Numbered from the stretch's first letter, positions 50,017 through 59,653 are shown. The stretch is 64,000 nt of DNA from Bacillota bacterium (GCA_023411375.1 JAEYOW010000038.1:62001-126000), one strand, 5' to 3'. Translations and numbers: made by a program. Notes: a model not told the origin generated them from the sequence alone.

Positions 50017-50045
50017 TTGACGGTTGCTCTTTTCCATGTTATGGT
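50017..50045 (+). promoter_or_regulatory. Candidate promoter for the TIGR04076-family gene
   Basis: TTGACG (50017-50022), 17 nt and TATGGT (50040-50045) lie about 50 nt before the gene. Confidence 0.5.
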
Positions 50046-50095
50046 TTTAAAAGATCATTTTATATCGGTTTATGCCCATGAGGAGGGTCGCTTGA

Positions 50096-50425
50096 ATGAA
50101 GAAGGTTAAAATCACAGTGCTTCGTAAGGAATTTTATCCTGATTTTGCGGACAAATACCTGACGGATGGAAAGACGGTCGGTCCCTGTCCCCTGTTAGAG
50201 GAAGGGGATGAATTTATTTTTGAGGGCAGCGCAAAAATGCCGGAGGGATTTTGCCCATGGGCATGGATTGACATCTATCGCAGCGTTAGCGCGATGTCCT
50301 CCGGCGCTACATGCAAGCCGTGGAATAACAGCGATGGACAAACCATCGTATGCTGTACGGATGGGATTCGTCCCGTTGTATTCAACGTCGAGGCAGTCGG
50401 CGATAATGATGATTCCATTGAATAG
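50096..50425 (+). CDS. TIGR04076-family small protein
   Basis: The 109-residue protein fits the TIGR04076 family by its order of motifs: KKVKITVLRKEFYPDFADKYL, GPCPLLEEGDEFIF, MPEGFCPWAWIDIYR and DGQTIVCCTDGIRPVVFNVEA. Four conserved-looking cysteines suggest a metal or redox site, but family function is unknown. GAGGAGGG precedes the ATG. It stands alone and ends 27 nt from the convergent nudC. Confidence 0.85.
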   Translation: MKKVKITVLRKEFYPDFADKYLTDGKTVGPCPLLEEGDEFIFEGSAKMPEGFCPWAWIDIYRSVSAMSSGATCKPWNNSDGQTIVCCTDGIRPVVFNVEAVGDNDDSIE

Positions 50426-50452
50426 GCGGATAAAGCAAGGCATTTTCGGCTG

Positions 50453-51286
50453 TTATAACCGCCCTGTCCTGAAGCGCTCGATTAGCTCAAAGGCGATGCT
50501 CACGGTATGGTCGCGGGGCTCCAGTTCCCCGCGCGAAAACCATCTGGCGTCCGATAGCTCGCTGCGCTGCAAGGTGATGGGACCGTCCTGTGCGGCCTCG
50601 GCGTGGAAAGCAAACATTTGCGATCCGCTTATCCCCCAGGGCTGGTTGCCGATATAGCGCAGTGAAAGCAGGCGCAAACCGACTTCTTCCAGCACCTCGC
50701 GGTGAACGGCGTGCTCCAGGGTTTCTCCAACCTCCACATAACCCGCGATAAGCGCATAGCGCGCCGCTGCGCTGTGCGCATTCTGCGCCAATAGAATCCG
50801 GTCGCCGCGTGTAATGGCAACGATGATGGCCGGGGCGATGGTTGGAAAACTGAGCTGGCCGCAGGCCTCGCAGCGTACCGCGCGTTCCACGTCATCGGGT
50901 TTCAGCGGCTTGCCGCAATGCCCGCAAAAGCGGCTTTTATCATACCAGTTCCATAGATGCCAACCAGAGGCCAGAATGGACGCCTCATTGTTTTCCATTT
51001 GTCTAAAAACGCCGATATTCTGGTAACATAACCCGTTTCCTTCGGGAATAAAGCCTTTTTGGAAGGGGTGCGGCGAAAAGACGGCGGTTTGCCCCGCATG
51101 CGCGAGTTCAAACGGCCGAAAAACCTTTGGCAAAAGGGAGAGCGCCTGCGCCCATACCGGCAGATGGAACGCGCCACCGGCGCTGGATAACAACACGGTA
51201 TCATTTTGAAAGCATAAGAACAGGCTGCCGGCGGCGGGTTGAGCGTGCGTAGGCTGTACGGAGAAGGCGGCGTTGCCAAGAATCAT
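50453..51286 (-). CDS. nudC: NAD+ diphosphatase NudC (Nudix)
   Basis: The 277-residue protein has the NudC layout. An N-terminal domain leads to a four-Cys zinc ribbon (CGHCG near residue 120 and CEACG near 138). The Nudix box GYVEVGETLEHAVHREVLEEVGL follows near 181-203, then NQPWGISGSQM in place of the usual SQPWPFPxS motif. It cleaves NAD(H) to NMN(H) and AMP and can de-cap NAD-RNA. The variant substrate motif is a small uncertainty about specificity. Confidence 0.9.
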   Translation of the reverse strand: MILGNAAFSVQPTHAQPAAGSLFLCFQNDTVLLSSAGGAFHLPVWAQALSLLPKVFRPFELAHAGQTAVFSPHPFQKGFIPEGNGLCYQNIGVFRQMENNEASILASGWHLWNWYDKSRFCGHCGKPLKPDDVERAVRCEACGQLSFPTIAPAIIVAITRGDRILLAQNAHSAAARYALIAGYVEVGETLEHAVHREVLEEVGLRLLSLRYIGNQPWGISGSQMFAFHAEAAQDGPITLQRSELSDARWFSRGELEPRDHTVSIAFELIERFRTGRL

Positions 51287-51321
51287 GGGTTTTGGGCTCC
51301 TTTGCTTTTGAATGCGCTACC

Positions 51322-51349
51322 ATGTTAGTTGATTTAAAGAGAATGTCAA
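51322..51349 (-). promoter_or_regulatory. Promoter for nudC
   Basis: On the minus strand TTGACA (51349-51344), 16 nt and TAACAT (51327-51322) precede the gene. Confidence 0.65.
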
Positions 51350-51402
51350 TAGGGTAGGAAGCGTTCCCACCGCTACGCCGCCGGATAAACGGGTTAATCT
51401 CC

Positions 51403-52653
51403 CTATGAATGGCGTTCTTCCATTCTTTCATTATACTCGCGGTGAATGCGCGCATACAGTTTGTGGATAGGTGCGGTTCTTTCATCGATAATCTCCTGCA
51501 GGTGGATATGATTTTTCTCCACCAGCTCCACAAGTGTCCGGTCAAGCTTTCCATCTGCGGACATTCCCTTTAAAATATCGAGGATTTTCGGCCAGTCATA
51601 GCTTTCCTTATAGCTTCGGCGGCCCAGTAGCGCGCTGATGATATCCGCGATGGCGACGATGCGGTCGCTCTGGGACAGCTCGGCGGCGGTCAGACCATAC
51701 GGATAGCCGCTTCCATCCAAACGCTCGTGATGGTGAATGGCGATTGCGGTAACATCCGGCGGCAAAATCCCCGAGGCAATCACCTCCGTATACCGCACAT
51801 GCCGGCGCATAATTTTCATCTGCTCCGCCGAAAGCCGCCCGGGAAACTCCAGAATTGCCTCCGGGATGGCTAGCTTTCCGACGTCATGAATCAGCGCAGC
51901 ATAGTAGATTTTTTCCATTTCCGAGGAAGAAAGACCGACACGCCATGCCATATAAAGGCTGACAATGGTGGTGCTGATCGAGTGGACGACGGTATTTTCG
52001 CTTTTAAAGTCAATGGAATAAACGATCATCTTTAAATATTTAACAGCCTCGGCTTCTGATACGTTCATTTTGGAAATGGTCCGCATAGCCCATTCCGACG
52101 CGCTGCCGCCTAGCAAGCCGTGACGGAAGGCCGGCTGCGCGAGTACCAGCGACAAAGCGTTAAGCAGCGTCTCATCAAAACAATTAAGCCTTAACGATGA
52201 AAGAAGGGCCTTTCCACTCATGCCGGACTCAAGCGCGATATCCGCGCGGTCGGCAATATGCAACAGCTCCGCGTAGCCGCGCATAGGCGTATGTATCTGC
52301 GACAGAACAGCAGGCGGCGTATGGTGATAGAGGATCGCCTCGGCAGCGTCGCCCACCGGTGTAAAATGCTTTAAGAAAAGATATCCATAGACCGAATGAG
52401 CCTGAACGTCTACTGTTTCAAACTCTACCATTCTGTCGATTTCATCTGTCTTGTAGGCGCCTACGTCATGGAACAGGGAAAGCAGCATTAGGGTTTTCAC
52501 ATCAAAAGCGGACGTTTTTTCATCCATAGCCGCCAGCATCCGGCAGGCAATATAGGCAACACGTTCGCCGTGCTCAACCAACCTTGAATCATAAAACCGA
52601 AGCGTTTTGGCGCAGAGCTGGATGACCTCCCTGTGGCTGAGCATCTCCACCAT
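51403..52653 (-). CDS. Double HD-domain protein (second is HD-GYP-like)
   Basis: The 416-residue soluble protein has two HD modules. The first (about 20-170) has SLFHDVGAYK and YHHTPP. The second (about 215-385) has LIHDVGKLAIP, HHHERLDGSGYPYGL and DRIVAIADIISAL, matching HD-GYP phosphodiesterases except that GYP is part of GSGYPYG. It may degrade cyclic di-GMP or a related cyclic nucleotide. There is no receiver or sensory domain. Start at 52653 has only a weak AGTGATG site. It is monocistronic. Confidence 0.88.
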   Translation of the reverse strand: MVEMLSHREVIQLCAKTLRFYDSRLVEHGERVAYIACRMLAAMDEKTSAFDVKTLMLLSLFHDVGAYKTDEIDRMVEFETVDVQAHSVYGYLFLKHFTPVGDAAEAILYHHTPPAVLSQIHTPMRGYAELLHIADRADIALESGMSGKALLSSLRLNCFDETLLNALSLVLAQPAFRHGLLGGSASEWAMRTISKMNVSEAEAVKYLKMIVYSIDFKSENTVVHSISTTIVSLYMAWRVGLSSSEMEKIYYAALIHDVGKLAIPEAILEFPGRLSAEQMKIMRRHVRYTEVIASGILPPDVTAIAIHHHERLDGSGYPYGLTAAELSQSDRIVAIADIISALLGRRSYKESYDWPKILDILKGMSADGKLDRTLVELVEKNHIHLQEIIDERTAPIHKLYARIHREYNERMEERHS

Positions 52654-52689
52654 TGATCATCACTGCTTTCATATTGTACGATAAGAAGC

Positions 52690-52718
52690 ATTATACTTGA
52701 TACACCGGTAGAATACAA
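52690..52718 (-). promoter_or_regulatory. Promoter for the HD-domain gene
   Basis: On the minus strand TTGTAT (52718-52713), 17 nt and TATAAT (52695-52690) precede the gene by about 36 nt. Confidence 0.75.
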
Positions 52719-52776
52719 GTAAAGATTGAGCTGGCCGCATGCTTGGACCAGGGGCCGCGGCCGTGCCGGAGCACAG

Positions 52777-52814
52777 GAAAGCAGGCTGCCGCATGTATTG
52801 GACAGCCTGCTTTC
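52777..52814 (-). terminator. Terminator of the Ca2+-ATPase gene
   Basis: GAAAGCAGGCTG pairs perfectly with CAGCCTGCTTTC over a 14-nt loop just after the gene. The T run is short. Confidence 0.7.
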
Positions 52815-52828
52815 AATTCAAGATGTTA

Positions 52829-55471
52829 TTAGCTTCGCTTGCAGCGGCTCTCGCCCGTCCAGCCCATTGCCTTAAAGAATTCAACGACCACCAGCGGTAC
52901 AATGCACAGTCCGGCGACCATCAGCCACTGCATGCCGGTGAGGGGAGCAACGCGGAAAAGCCCCTGAAGGAAAGGAACAAACAGCACACAGAGCTGAAGC
53001 GCTAGCCCGGCGAGGAACGCGGGGAACATCCACTTGTTCAGCTTGCCGCGTGAAAACGCGGAGTGGGTATTGCTGCGTAGGTTAAACGCATGCACCAGCT
53101 GCGAAATAGACAGCACTGCGAAAGCCATGGTATGGCCGGTATCCGGGTTTACCTGCACGCCGATCAAAAACGCGCAAAGGGAGAGCGCCGCCACCATCAG
53201 CCCCTGATAGCACACGCGGAACAGAAGAGGCTTGCTGAAAATAGGACTTTTGGGGTCGCGGGGAGGCGCGTCCATGACATCCGGCTCGGCGGGCTCCATA
53301 CCCAGCGCCAGCGCGGGGAAGGTATCCGTAATCAGGTTCACCCACAGGATGTGGATGGGCAGCAACGGCGTACCCCAGTTAAAGAGCGTCGCAATGAAAA
53401 TGACGAGGATTTCACCCAGGTTGGAGCTTAATAGGAACTGTATTGCCTTTAAGATATTTGCGTAAATGGTTCGCCCCTGAGCGACGGCGTCCACGATGGT
53501 GGCAAAGTTGTCGTCGGTCAAAATCATCGCGGCCGCTTCCTTGCTAACCTCGGTGCCGCTCATACCCATCGCGACGCCGATATCGGCGCGCTTTAGCGCG
53601 GGAGCATCGTTTACGCCGTCGCCCGTCATGGCGACCACCTCGCCGTAGCTCTGCCAGGCCTTGACGATACGCACCTTGTGCTCGGGCGATACGCGCGCGT
53701 AAACGGCAATGTTGCGAACCTCCTCGCGCAGTCGGTCGTCATCCATGCGCTCCAGTTCCTGACCCGTCACCACGCGGTCGCCCTTTGTAAGGATGCCAAG
53801 CTCCCTTGCAATGGCGCTGGCAGTCGCTTTATGGTCGCCGGTGATCATCACGGGTTTGATACCCGCGCGCCTGCATTTTTCTACAGCGTCGCGTGCGGTG
53901 GGGCGGGGCGGGTCGATCATTCCGGCCAAGCCTACAAATACAAGCCCGCTCTCATATGGCGTGCGGTCACCGGATTTGGCAAGCGCCTCAACCGTACCGG
54001 TGGCAAATGCGAGCACGCGCAGCGCGGAATTCGCCATCTCGTTGGCGGAAGCCTGAAGCTTTTCCCGGTCTGCGTCCGTGATTGGGCGGGACTGGCCGTT
54101 TTCAAGAATTTGGGTACATAGCACCAAAACCTCGTCCAGGCCGCCTTTGGTGAAGGTAACATAGCCGCCGCCCTGCTTGTGCACGGTCGTCATCCGCTTT
54201 ACATCACTGTCAAAAGGCAATTCATCCATCCGCGGCAGCGTTTGCTCCATCTGAGCCTTATCAAAGCCGCGCAGCTTGGCGTAATCCAGCAGCGCCGTTT
54301 CGGTCGGATCGCCGGTGAAGATTTCCTCCCCCTGCTCGTTTGTGCTGGGCTGGCCGTCGTTGCAAAGCACAAGAACATTCGCGAAGGTTTCGGAAAGCTT
54401 GCTGTCAGCCACATCCTGGACTGCGAACGGTTCGCTGGTCGCGACGACGGTCATGCGGTTCATGGTGAGCGTGCCAGTCTTATCCGAGCAGATGACCGTC
54501 GCACTGCCAAGGGTTTCAACCGCGGGCAACCGGCGTATAATAGCGTTTTGTGCGATCATCTGCTGGACGCCGATGGCGAGCACAATCGTCACAATCGCGA
54601 GCAAACCCTCGGGAATGGCGGCAACCGCCAGGCTGATAGCCGTCATAAACATATCGCCCGCATCGTTGCCGTAGAGTACGCCAACCAAAAATACCAGCGC
54701 GCAAACGCCTACGCACAGAATTGCGAGCTTTTTGCCAAGCTCGGCCATGCGGCGCTGTAGCGGTGTTTCCACGCCTTCTTCGGAACTGAGCATTCCCGCG
54801 ATAGCGCCGAGCTGGGTGTTCATACCCGTTTCGGTCACAATCCCCTCACCGCGTCCATAGGTGACAAGACTGCCGGAAAACACGAGGTTATGACGGTCCC
54901 CGATGGGGACGTCCTCGTCCCCGACTGCCGTGATAGCCTCCGGCTGTTTCTCGACCGGTTCGCTTTCGCCGGTAAGGGCGCTTTCATCCACCTTAAGGTT
55001 GGCGGAAAGCGTCACGCGCATATCGGCGGACACATAATCGCCCGCCTCCAAAAGCACAACGTCGCCAGGCGCAAGCTCGGCGGCGGGTACGCTGACAACC
55101 GCCCCATCCCTACGCACCTTCGCATGCGGCGAGGACATTTTTTTGAGGGCCTCAAGCGATTTTTCCGCACGGTTTTCCTGAATAACGCCTAGCAACGCGT
55201 TTAAAAGCACAACAAACAGAATAATCGCCGCGTCCACCCATTCCTTAAGCAACACGCCGGAAATCAATGCCGCAACGACAAGCACGATTACCATGACGTC
55301 TTTGAACTGCTCAAGGTACATCTGCCATATGCTCTTTTTCTTGCCCTGCTTAAGCTCGTTTCTGCCGTGCTCCTCAAGCCGCCGGGCAGCCTCCTGCGTG
55401 CTCAGGCCCCTTTGAACGTCCGTTTTCAGCTCGGAGGCCGTACGCTCCACGTCCTGCCTGAACCAATCCAT
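52829..55471 (-). CDS. Calcium-translocating P-type ATPase (PMR1/YloB-like)
   Basis: The 880-residue P2-type ATPase has an N-terminal cation-ATPase domain, TGES near residue 166 and the phosphorylated Asp in CSDKTGTLT near 327. The late motifs TGDGVNDAPALK and NLITDTFPALALG include M6 calcium ligands, and there is a C-terminal transmembrane set. The M4 motif reads IPEGLLAIVTI, where calcium pumps usually have IPEGLP. It exports Ca2+ (possibly Mn2+) from the cytosol. It appears monocistronic. Confidence 0.93.
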   Translation of the reverse strand: MDWFRQDVERTASELKTDVQRGLSTQEAARRLEEHGRNELKQGKKKSIWQMYLEQFKDVMVIVLVVAALISGVLLKEWVDAAIILFVVLLNALLGVIQENRAEKSLEALKKMSSPHAKVRRDGAVVSVPAAELAPGDVVLLEAGDYVSADMRVTLSANLKVDESALTGESEPVEKQPEAITAVGDEDVPIGDRHNLVFSGSLVTYGRGEGIVTETGMNTQLGAIAGMLSSEEGVETPLQRRMAELGKKLAILCVGVCALVFLVGVLYGNDAGDMFMTAISLAVAAIPEGLLAIVTIVLAIGVQQMIAQNAIIRRLPAVETLGSATVICSDKTGTLTMNRMTVVATSEPFAVQDVADSKLSETFANVLVLCNDGQPSTNEQGEEIFTGDPTETALLDYAKLRGFDKAQMEQTLPRMDELPFDSDVKRMTTVHKQGGGYVTFTKGGLDEVLVLCTQILENGQSRPITDADREKLQASANEMANSALRVLAFATGTVEALAKSGDRTPYESGLVFVGLAGMIDPPRPTARDAVEKCRRAGIKPVMITGDHKATASAIARELGILTKGDRVVTGQELERMDDDRLREEVRNIAVYARVSPEHKVRIVKAWQSYGEVVAMTGDGVNDAPALKRADIGVAMGMSGTEVSKEAAAMILTDDNFATIVDAVAQGRTIYANILKAIQFLLSSNLGEILVIFIATLFNWGTPLLPIHILWVNLITDTFPALALGMEPAEPDVMDAPPRDPKSPIFSKPLLFRVCYQGLMVAALSLCAFLIGVQVNPDTGHTMAFAVLSISQLVHAFNLRSNTHSAFSRGKLNKWMFPAFLAGLALQLCVLFVPFLQGLFRVAPLTGMQWLMVAGLCIVPLVVVEFFKAMGWTGESRCKRS

Positions 55472-55533
55472 CGTTCCATCGTCCTTTCTTCCTGACTAAA
55501 CTGGGAAAACATCCCGTAAGCAGACCATAACAC

Positions 55534-55564
55534 AAAAAAACGGAAAGATAAGGTCTTTCCGTTT
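55534..55564 (-). terminator. Terminator of the two-component/GerMN operon
   Basis: AAACGGAAAGA pairs perfectly with TCTTTCCGTTT, followed on the minus strand by a T run. It ends the operon before the Ca2+-ATPase gene. Confidence 0.88.
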
Positions 55565-55619
55565 GAATGATACCCAATACCGGACTCAATCATACGATCA
55601 TCCGTCTCAAGTGCAAAAA

Positions 55620-57167
55620 TCAACTTCCCATGGGATAAAACAGGCCGGACCAATAGATTTGTCCTGAAAAACCCTCAAACTGACTGCCGGAGAGGAAGAA
55701 GCAAACGCTTCGCATGCGTTCGTCACAGCAAAGGGTATTAACCATGGCGTAGGCAAGCAGGCGGTCGCGTTGACCGTCCAGGCCCTCGCCGACCGCTTTG
55801 AAGGCGGGCGCGAAGTTGACCAGTAACGTATTTCCTGACAGAGCGAGCCCCAGCACGTCGGCGTCCAAAATGGCTTCCTCGGGCATAATGCCGGTCAGAT
55901 TTTGAACGCTGTCATAGCTTTTGGGTCCTTTGGCCAGCTCCACCAGCAGCGAACGGGGATTGTTGCAGCGGTAATAGGGCACGGGTCGTTCGGTTCTGAC
56001 GAGCTTTTGCCCGGCATGGTCCGCGAAAAACAGCGTGCAGTAATCATACAACAGAGGGGCGAAGTCCGCCCGCCGCTGAACGCTTTGCTCAAATGTCACG
56101 GTGCTTTGAAAATCCTCCGTGAGCAGGAGCGTGCTGACGGGCTCGCCGCCGATCGTCACCTGAACGCCCGCGATGCTGGGAAAATAGGTACACAGCGTAT
56201 AGCACAGGGACGCCATGCTCTGGGCGCGCGTAAGGCCGTAGGTTTCCAGCATATCGTCCAGGTTATGGGCAAAATGGAGCGTGACGATCTGCCCGCCGCT
56301 TGCCTCCGAATAGGCAAGCGCTGGAAGGGCGGTTAAAAGGTCGGCCAGAAGGGGAAGGGCGGGAGAATCAATATTCTGCTGCGGGCCGGAAGCCAGCTCT
56401 TGAAGCAGCACCGTCACCATGTCCGAAAAAACCTGGCTGTTAAACGAGCAAGCGCGCACCTCGCTGACCAGGCCAGGCGAGCCGGAAAGCGGGAAATACA
56501 GCGTAACGCTTGCGGAAAGCGTCTTTTCCGCGGCGTTCTCATTCGCCTCCACGCGGCGGGAAAGAAGCTGCTCATAGACCGTGCCGGGGTCCTGGGCAAC
56601 ATTCCGCCCAAGCGTACCCATGGGAAGCGTATTCGCAATATCTAAACCCACGGGACGGTCTGCCACAAGCACGTTGACATAATTGATTTCCGGCAGCTCC
56701 GTCAGCGTATTGGCAATCGCCTGACAGGCGGTATAGAGGAATCTTCGATCCAGCTGCAATGCGGAGGCGGCCAGGTTGACGGTTGCCACGTCGCGGCTGA
56801 CCTCTACGGGATTGGCTCCGGAGAGCGAGAGCTTGACGTTTCCGCCGACAGGGCTGGCCATCCCATCGCCTGGATGGCTGAGAAGCGCGCGCACAAGGCT
56901 TTCGGCATGCGGACGGGCGGCGGAAAAAGAAACCTGCGCGGTGAGCGCGCTAAGCCGCGTGCCGTCGTGCCTCGGAAGGTACAGCGTCGCGTCGGAGGTG
57001 TATTCAAGGGCGGCGTCTCCAATGGGCGCTACAAAGCTAAGGGAGGCCGGCGGAAGCGTCAGTGTGGGGGCGGTAGGCGCGAGCGGCACGCCGCCGCTGG
57101 AGCACGCGCAGAGCGCAATGCTAACCACGACCAGAAGCAGCGCAAACGTAATGTGTTTCCGGTTCAT
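55620..57167 (-). CDS. GerMN-domain lipoprotein
   Basis: The 515-residue lipoprotein has a signal peptide ending in the lipobox LCAC (SIALCACSS). It then has what look like three GerMN-type repeats, roughly 52-190, 212-360 and 375-515. These are recognised by LYLPRHDG / LYFPLSG / LFFADHAG openings, LVRALLSHP / LLQELASGP / LLVELAKGP helices and D-VATVNLA / IVTLHFA / TLLVNFA strands. It is anchored outside the membrane. It is the last gene of an operon with a response regulator, kinase and another such lipoprotein. Its ATG lies 21 nt after the previous stop, with AGGAGGAAAGGAG upstream. Confidence 0.85.
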   Translation of the reverse strand: MNRKHITFALLLVVVSIALCACSSGGVPLAPTAPTLTLPPASLSFVAPIGDAALEYTSDATLYLPRHDGTRLSALTAQVSFSAARPHAESLVRALLSHPGDGMASPVGGNVKLSLSGANPVEVSRDVATVNLAASALQLDRRFLYTACQAIANTLTELPEINYVNVLVADRPVGLDIANTLPMGTLGRNVAQDPGTVYEQLLSRRVEANENAAEKTLSASVTLYFPLSGSPGLVSEVRACSFNSQVFSDMVTVLLQELASGPQQNIDSPALPLLADLLTALPALAYSEASGGQIVTLHFAHNLDDMLETYGLTRAQSMASLCYTLCTYFPSIAGVQVTIGGEPVSTLLLTEDFQSTVTFEQSVQRRADFAPLLYDYCTLFFADHAGQKLVRTERPVPYYRCNNPRSLLVELAKGPKSYDSVQNLTGIMPEEAILDADVLGLALSGNTLLVNFAPAFKAVGEGLDGQRDRLLAYAMVNTLCCDERMRSVCFFLSGSQFEGFSGQIYWSGLFYPMGS

Positions 57168-57188
57168 AGAGATCCCGCTCCTTTCCTC

Positions 57189-58172
57189 CTAGCGCATCAT
57201 CATGTCTTGCAGCGTTGTATAGGCAACCTTCCAAAGTCCGTTTTCACGCACAAGATGCAGCGGATAAGCGGGAATCTCGCCGGCGATTCCGTCCTTGTGC
57301 ATGGACAGCGAAACCGTCACCACGGCGCGTTGGCCGTCCAGGGAAACGCTTCCTCCCGTCAACGCATATCCGCTCAAAGATGGGCACGGGTCCAGCTCCT
57401 TCAAGAAGTTTTCATACACAGGCCGTGGAGAGTCCGCGTTCCGTGCGGACGTATAGTCAAACAGCGTTTCAAAATTGCGACGCTGCCAGGCGTCCAGGAT
57501 ACACCGCGCTGTATTTTGCGGAGTAAGCAGCACCGACTCATCCCGAAGCTGCGGATCGCTTGGGCCGGACTGGCCGGAAAGAAAATAGCTGTTATCAAGC
57601 CGGAGACTGGTCTGAGCGGCGTCGCCGCTGGAAACCAATATTTGCACACCCGTATAGTGAAATGTTTCGGTGATGGATGCGACGATGCTTTGAATCGCGA
57701 GCCTGCGCAGGAGCGGAGCCTCCTCGGCCCATTCCGCGCGGCCTTTCCAGTCCTCTGGGATTTCATTGTTGCTGATTAAGGCTTCGTTAAAGGTAACAAA
57801 AAGCATGTCCCCGCTGACAGCGACGCTCTCCACCTGAACGGCTTCAGGGAAAAGGCGGTTTAGTTCGATGTGTCTCGCCGCAGGCCCCTCCAGCAGGGCG
57901 CGAATAAGGGCGAATTCGCCGCTTTCGTCCCGCCTGACGGTGAGCGTGCGGCTTTCGGCGGCCAGCATCGGCTGGTCCATATAGCGAAAATACAGCGTGG
58001 CTTCCAGCTCGTCGGCGTTGCTTTCGGAGGCTGACGCGGCATGCAATTCCATTGAAAGGCCGGGCACCGGCGTTGCTTCCGCCTTCTCAAGCGGATTTCC
58101 GGCAGCGGTGCAGCCATATAGAAATAGAGGGAGAATAAGAAGGAGAACAAGAAACAATGCGCGCTTTGTAAT
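57189..58172 (-). CDS. Second GerMN-type lipoprotein; probable ATT start
   Basis: The mature part has a lipobox LYGC and GerMN-like features (ATLYFRYMDQP, LIRALLEGPAARH, FVTFNEALISN), then a C-terminal NTF2-like tail (RCILDAWQRRNFETLFDYT, PLHLVRENGLWKVAYTTL). The start is unusual. In frame, the only ATG/GTG/TTG near the signal is TTG at 58157, which is 23 nt from AGGAGG and would leave a signal with no positive charge. An ATT at 58172 is 8 nt from AGGAGG and adds TKRA, giving a proper signal peptide (TKRALFLVLLLILPLFLYGC). I place the start there. It follows the kinase gene by 17 nt. Confidence 0.78.
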   Translation of the reverse strand: MTKRALFLVLLLILPLFLYGCTAAGNPLEKAEATPVPGLSMELHAASASESNADELEATLYFRYMDQPMLAAESRTLTVRRDESGEFALIRALLEGPAARHIELNRLFPEAVQVESVAVSGDMLFVTFNEALISNNEIPEDWKGRAEWAEEAPLLRRLAIQSIVASITETFHYTGVQILVSSGDAAQTSLRLDNSYFLSGQSGPSDPQLRDESVLLTPQNTARCILDAWQRRNFETLFDYTSARNADSPRPVYENFLKELDPCPSLSGYALTGGSVSLDGQRAVVTVSLSMHKDGIAGEIPAYPLHLVRENGLWKVAYTTLQDMMMR

Positions 58173-58189
58173 GGTCTGTTCCTCCTTCC

Positions 58190-59653
58190 TTAACCCTGAT
58201 GGATTGGCAGCTCGACGGTGAAGGTCGCGCCGTGGCCTTCTTCGCTGTCCACCGATACGTTGCCGCCATGCATCAGCACCATCTGGTGCACGATGCTAAG
58301 CCCCAGGCCCGTACCGCCCGTATCGCGGCTGCGCGCCTTGTCAACGCGGTAAAACCGGTCAAAGATGTGCGCCTGATCCTCCTTGGGAATGCCCGGGCCG
58401 TTATCCGTGACGGTTAGGATCGCGTCGCGCCCTGAACGGATAAGCCGGACGCGCACGGACCCGCCCTCCTGCGTATATTTCAAGGCGTTATCCATCAGGT
58501 TGTAGACCACCTGCGTAAGCTTTGCGCAGTCGGCGTACATCTCGCAGCGGTCGTTGAGCTGCAGCTTGATTTCCTGATTGCGCTTGGAGGCGACCAAGCT
58601 CAGGCGGTGGGCTGTATCCGTGACGATCTGCGCAAGGCTGAAGGTGGTGCGGTTTAACCGCATAGTCTTGGAATCCATGCTGACCAGGGTCAGCAGATCG
58701 CCGATGATGAGGTTGAGCCGGTCGATTTCCTTGTTGATATCGGTTAGAAACTCGGTGCGCACCTCTGTTTCCATTTCAGGCTGATAGATAATGCTTTCCA
58801 GCAGAATTTTCATTGTAGCCAGCGGGGTTTTCAGCTCGTGGCTGGCGTTGGATACGAACTGGTTTCGGCTTTTATCCAGCAGCTCCAGCTTCTCGGACAT
58901 CGCGTTAAACGTTTCCGAAAGACGACGTAGCTCGCCGCTGCCGCGTACAGGCACGCGGACGGATAGATCGCCGCGTCCCATTCGCTGAATGCTGCGGGTG
59001 AGCGAGGCGATCGGCCGGGTGATCACGCGGGAAAAAACCATGGCGATCACCAGCGCTACGGCGGCGGCAATCAGAAAATAAAAAACCATTTGATCCTGAA
59101 GGGTAAAAAGTCGGCGCATCATATTCTGAATAGGGGAGGAAAAAAGAAGCACACCAATGGTTTTTCCGCCCGATGTAAGCGCGGAAGTACAGTATCCAAC
59201 CCACTGGGCGTTTTGATCATATGGCCGCAAAAAGCGGAGCACGCTATAGGCTTTGCTTCCGCCTTCAAGCTTATGCACGCCGTAGTCGGCGGTTTTGCCC
59301 ATGGAGAGAATACTGGCAACTTCCGGAAGCTCCATGCGCGAGCCGTTTAGCTCTGAAAAGCTGTCGGCCTGAACCTTGCCGCTGGTATCCAACACCATCA
59401 GCCTGCCGCCCAGCTCGCGCCCCGCCGATTCCAGACGCGCCTGCAGCGCGCTCAACTGCGCCGAGGCATACAGGGGAGAAAGCTCGGCTGTAAGCTTATC
59501 GGTGCTGGCACGGTCCTGCTGCATGCGGTCGTCAAACAAATAATCGCCCACCAGCCCGATGAGCGAGGTGGCTACGGCATAGTAGCTTACTCCCACAATG
59601 AGCAGGAAGGCGAGAAGAATTTTCCAGCGTATGGAAGTAAAGGGATTATTAAT
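58190..59653 (-). CDS. Sensor histidine kinase; start codon unclear (ATT candidate)
   Basis: The kinase has TM1 (about 13-33), an extracytoplasmic sensor (about 35-155), TM2 and HAMP (FSRVITRPIASLTRSIQRMGRGDLSVRV). HisKA follows (SNASHELKTPLATMK, phospho-His), then the ATPase with NLMDNALKYT, DNGPGIPKED and GTGLGLSIV. No ATG, GTG or TTG lies in frame between the response regulator core and TM1 with a plausible site. The frame continues upstream only as a shadow of the regulator gene. An ATT at 59653-59651 overlaps the regulator stop (ATTAA), giving INNPFTSIRWKILL. I use it provisionally. The kinase signals to the regulator encoded upstream. Confidence 0.85.
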   Translation of the reverse strand: MNNPFTSIRWKILLAFLLIVGVSYYAVATSLIGLVGDYLFDDRMQQDRASTDKLTAELSPLYASAQLSALQARLESAGRELGGRLMVLDTSGKVQADSFSELNGSRMELPEVASILSMGKTADYGVHKLEGGSKAYSVLRFLRPYDQNAQWVGYCTSALTSGGKTIGVLLFSSPIQNMMRRLFTLQDQMVFYFLIAAAVALVIAMVFSRVITRPIASLTRSIQRMGRGDLSVRVPVRGSGELRRLSETFNAMSEKLELLDKSRNQFVSNASHELKTPLATMKILLESIIYQPEMETEVRTEFLTDINKEIDRLNLIIGDLLTLVSMDSKTMRLNRTTFSLAQIVTDTAHRLSLVASKRNQEIKLQLNDRCEMYADCAKLTQVVYNLMDNALKYTQEGGSVRVRLIRSGRDAILTVTDNGPGIPKEDQAHIFDRFYRVDKARSRDTGGTGLGLSIVHQMVLMHGGNVSVDSEEGHGATFTVELPIHQG

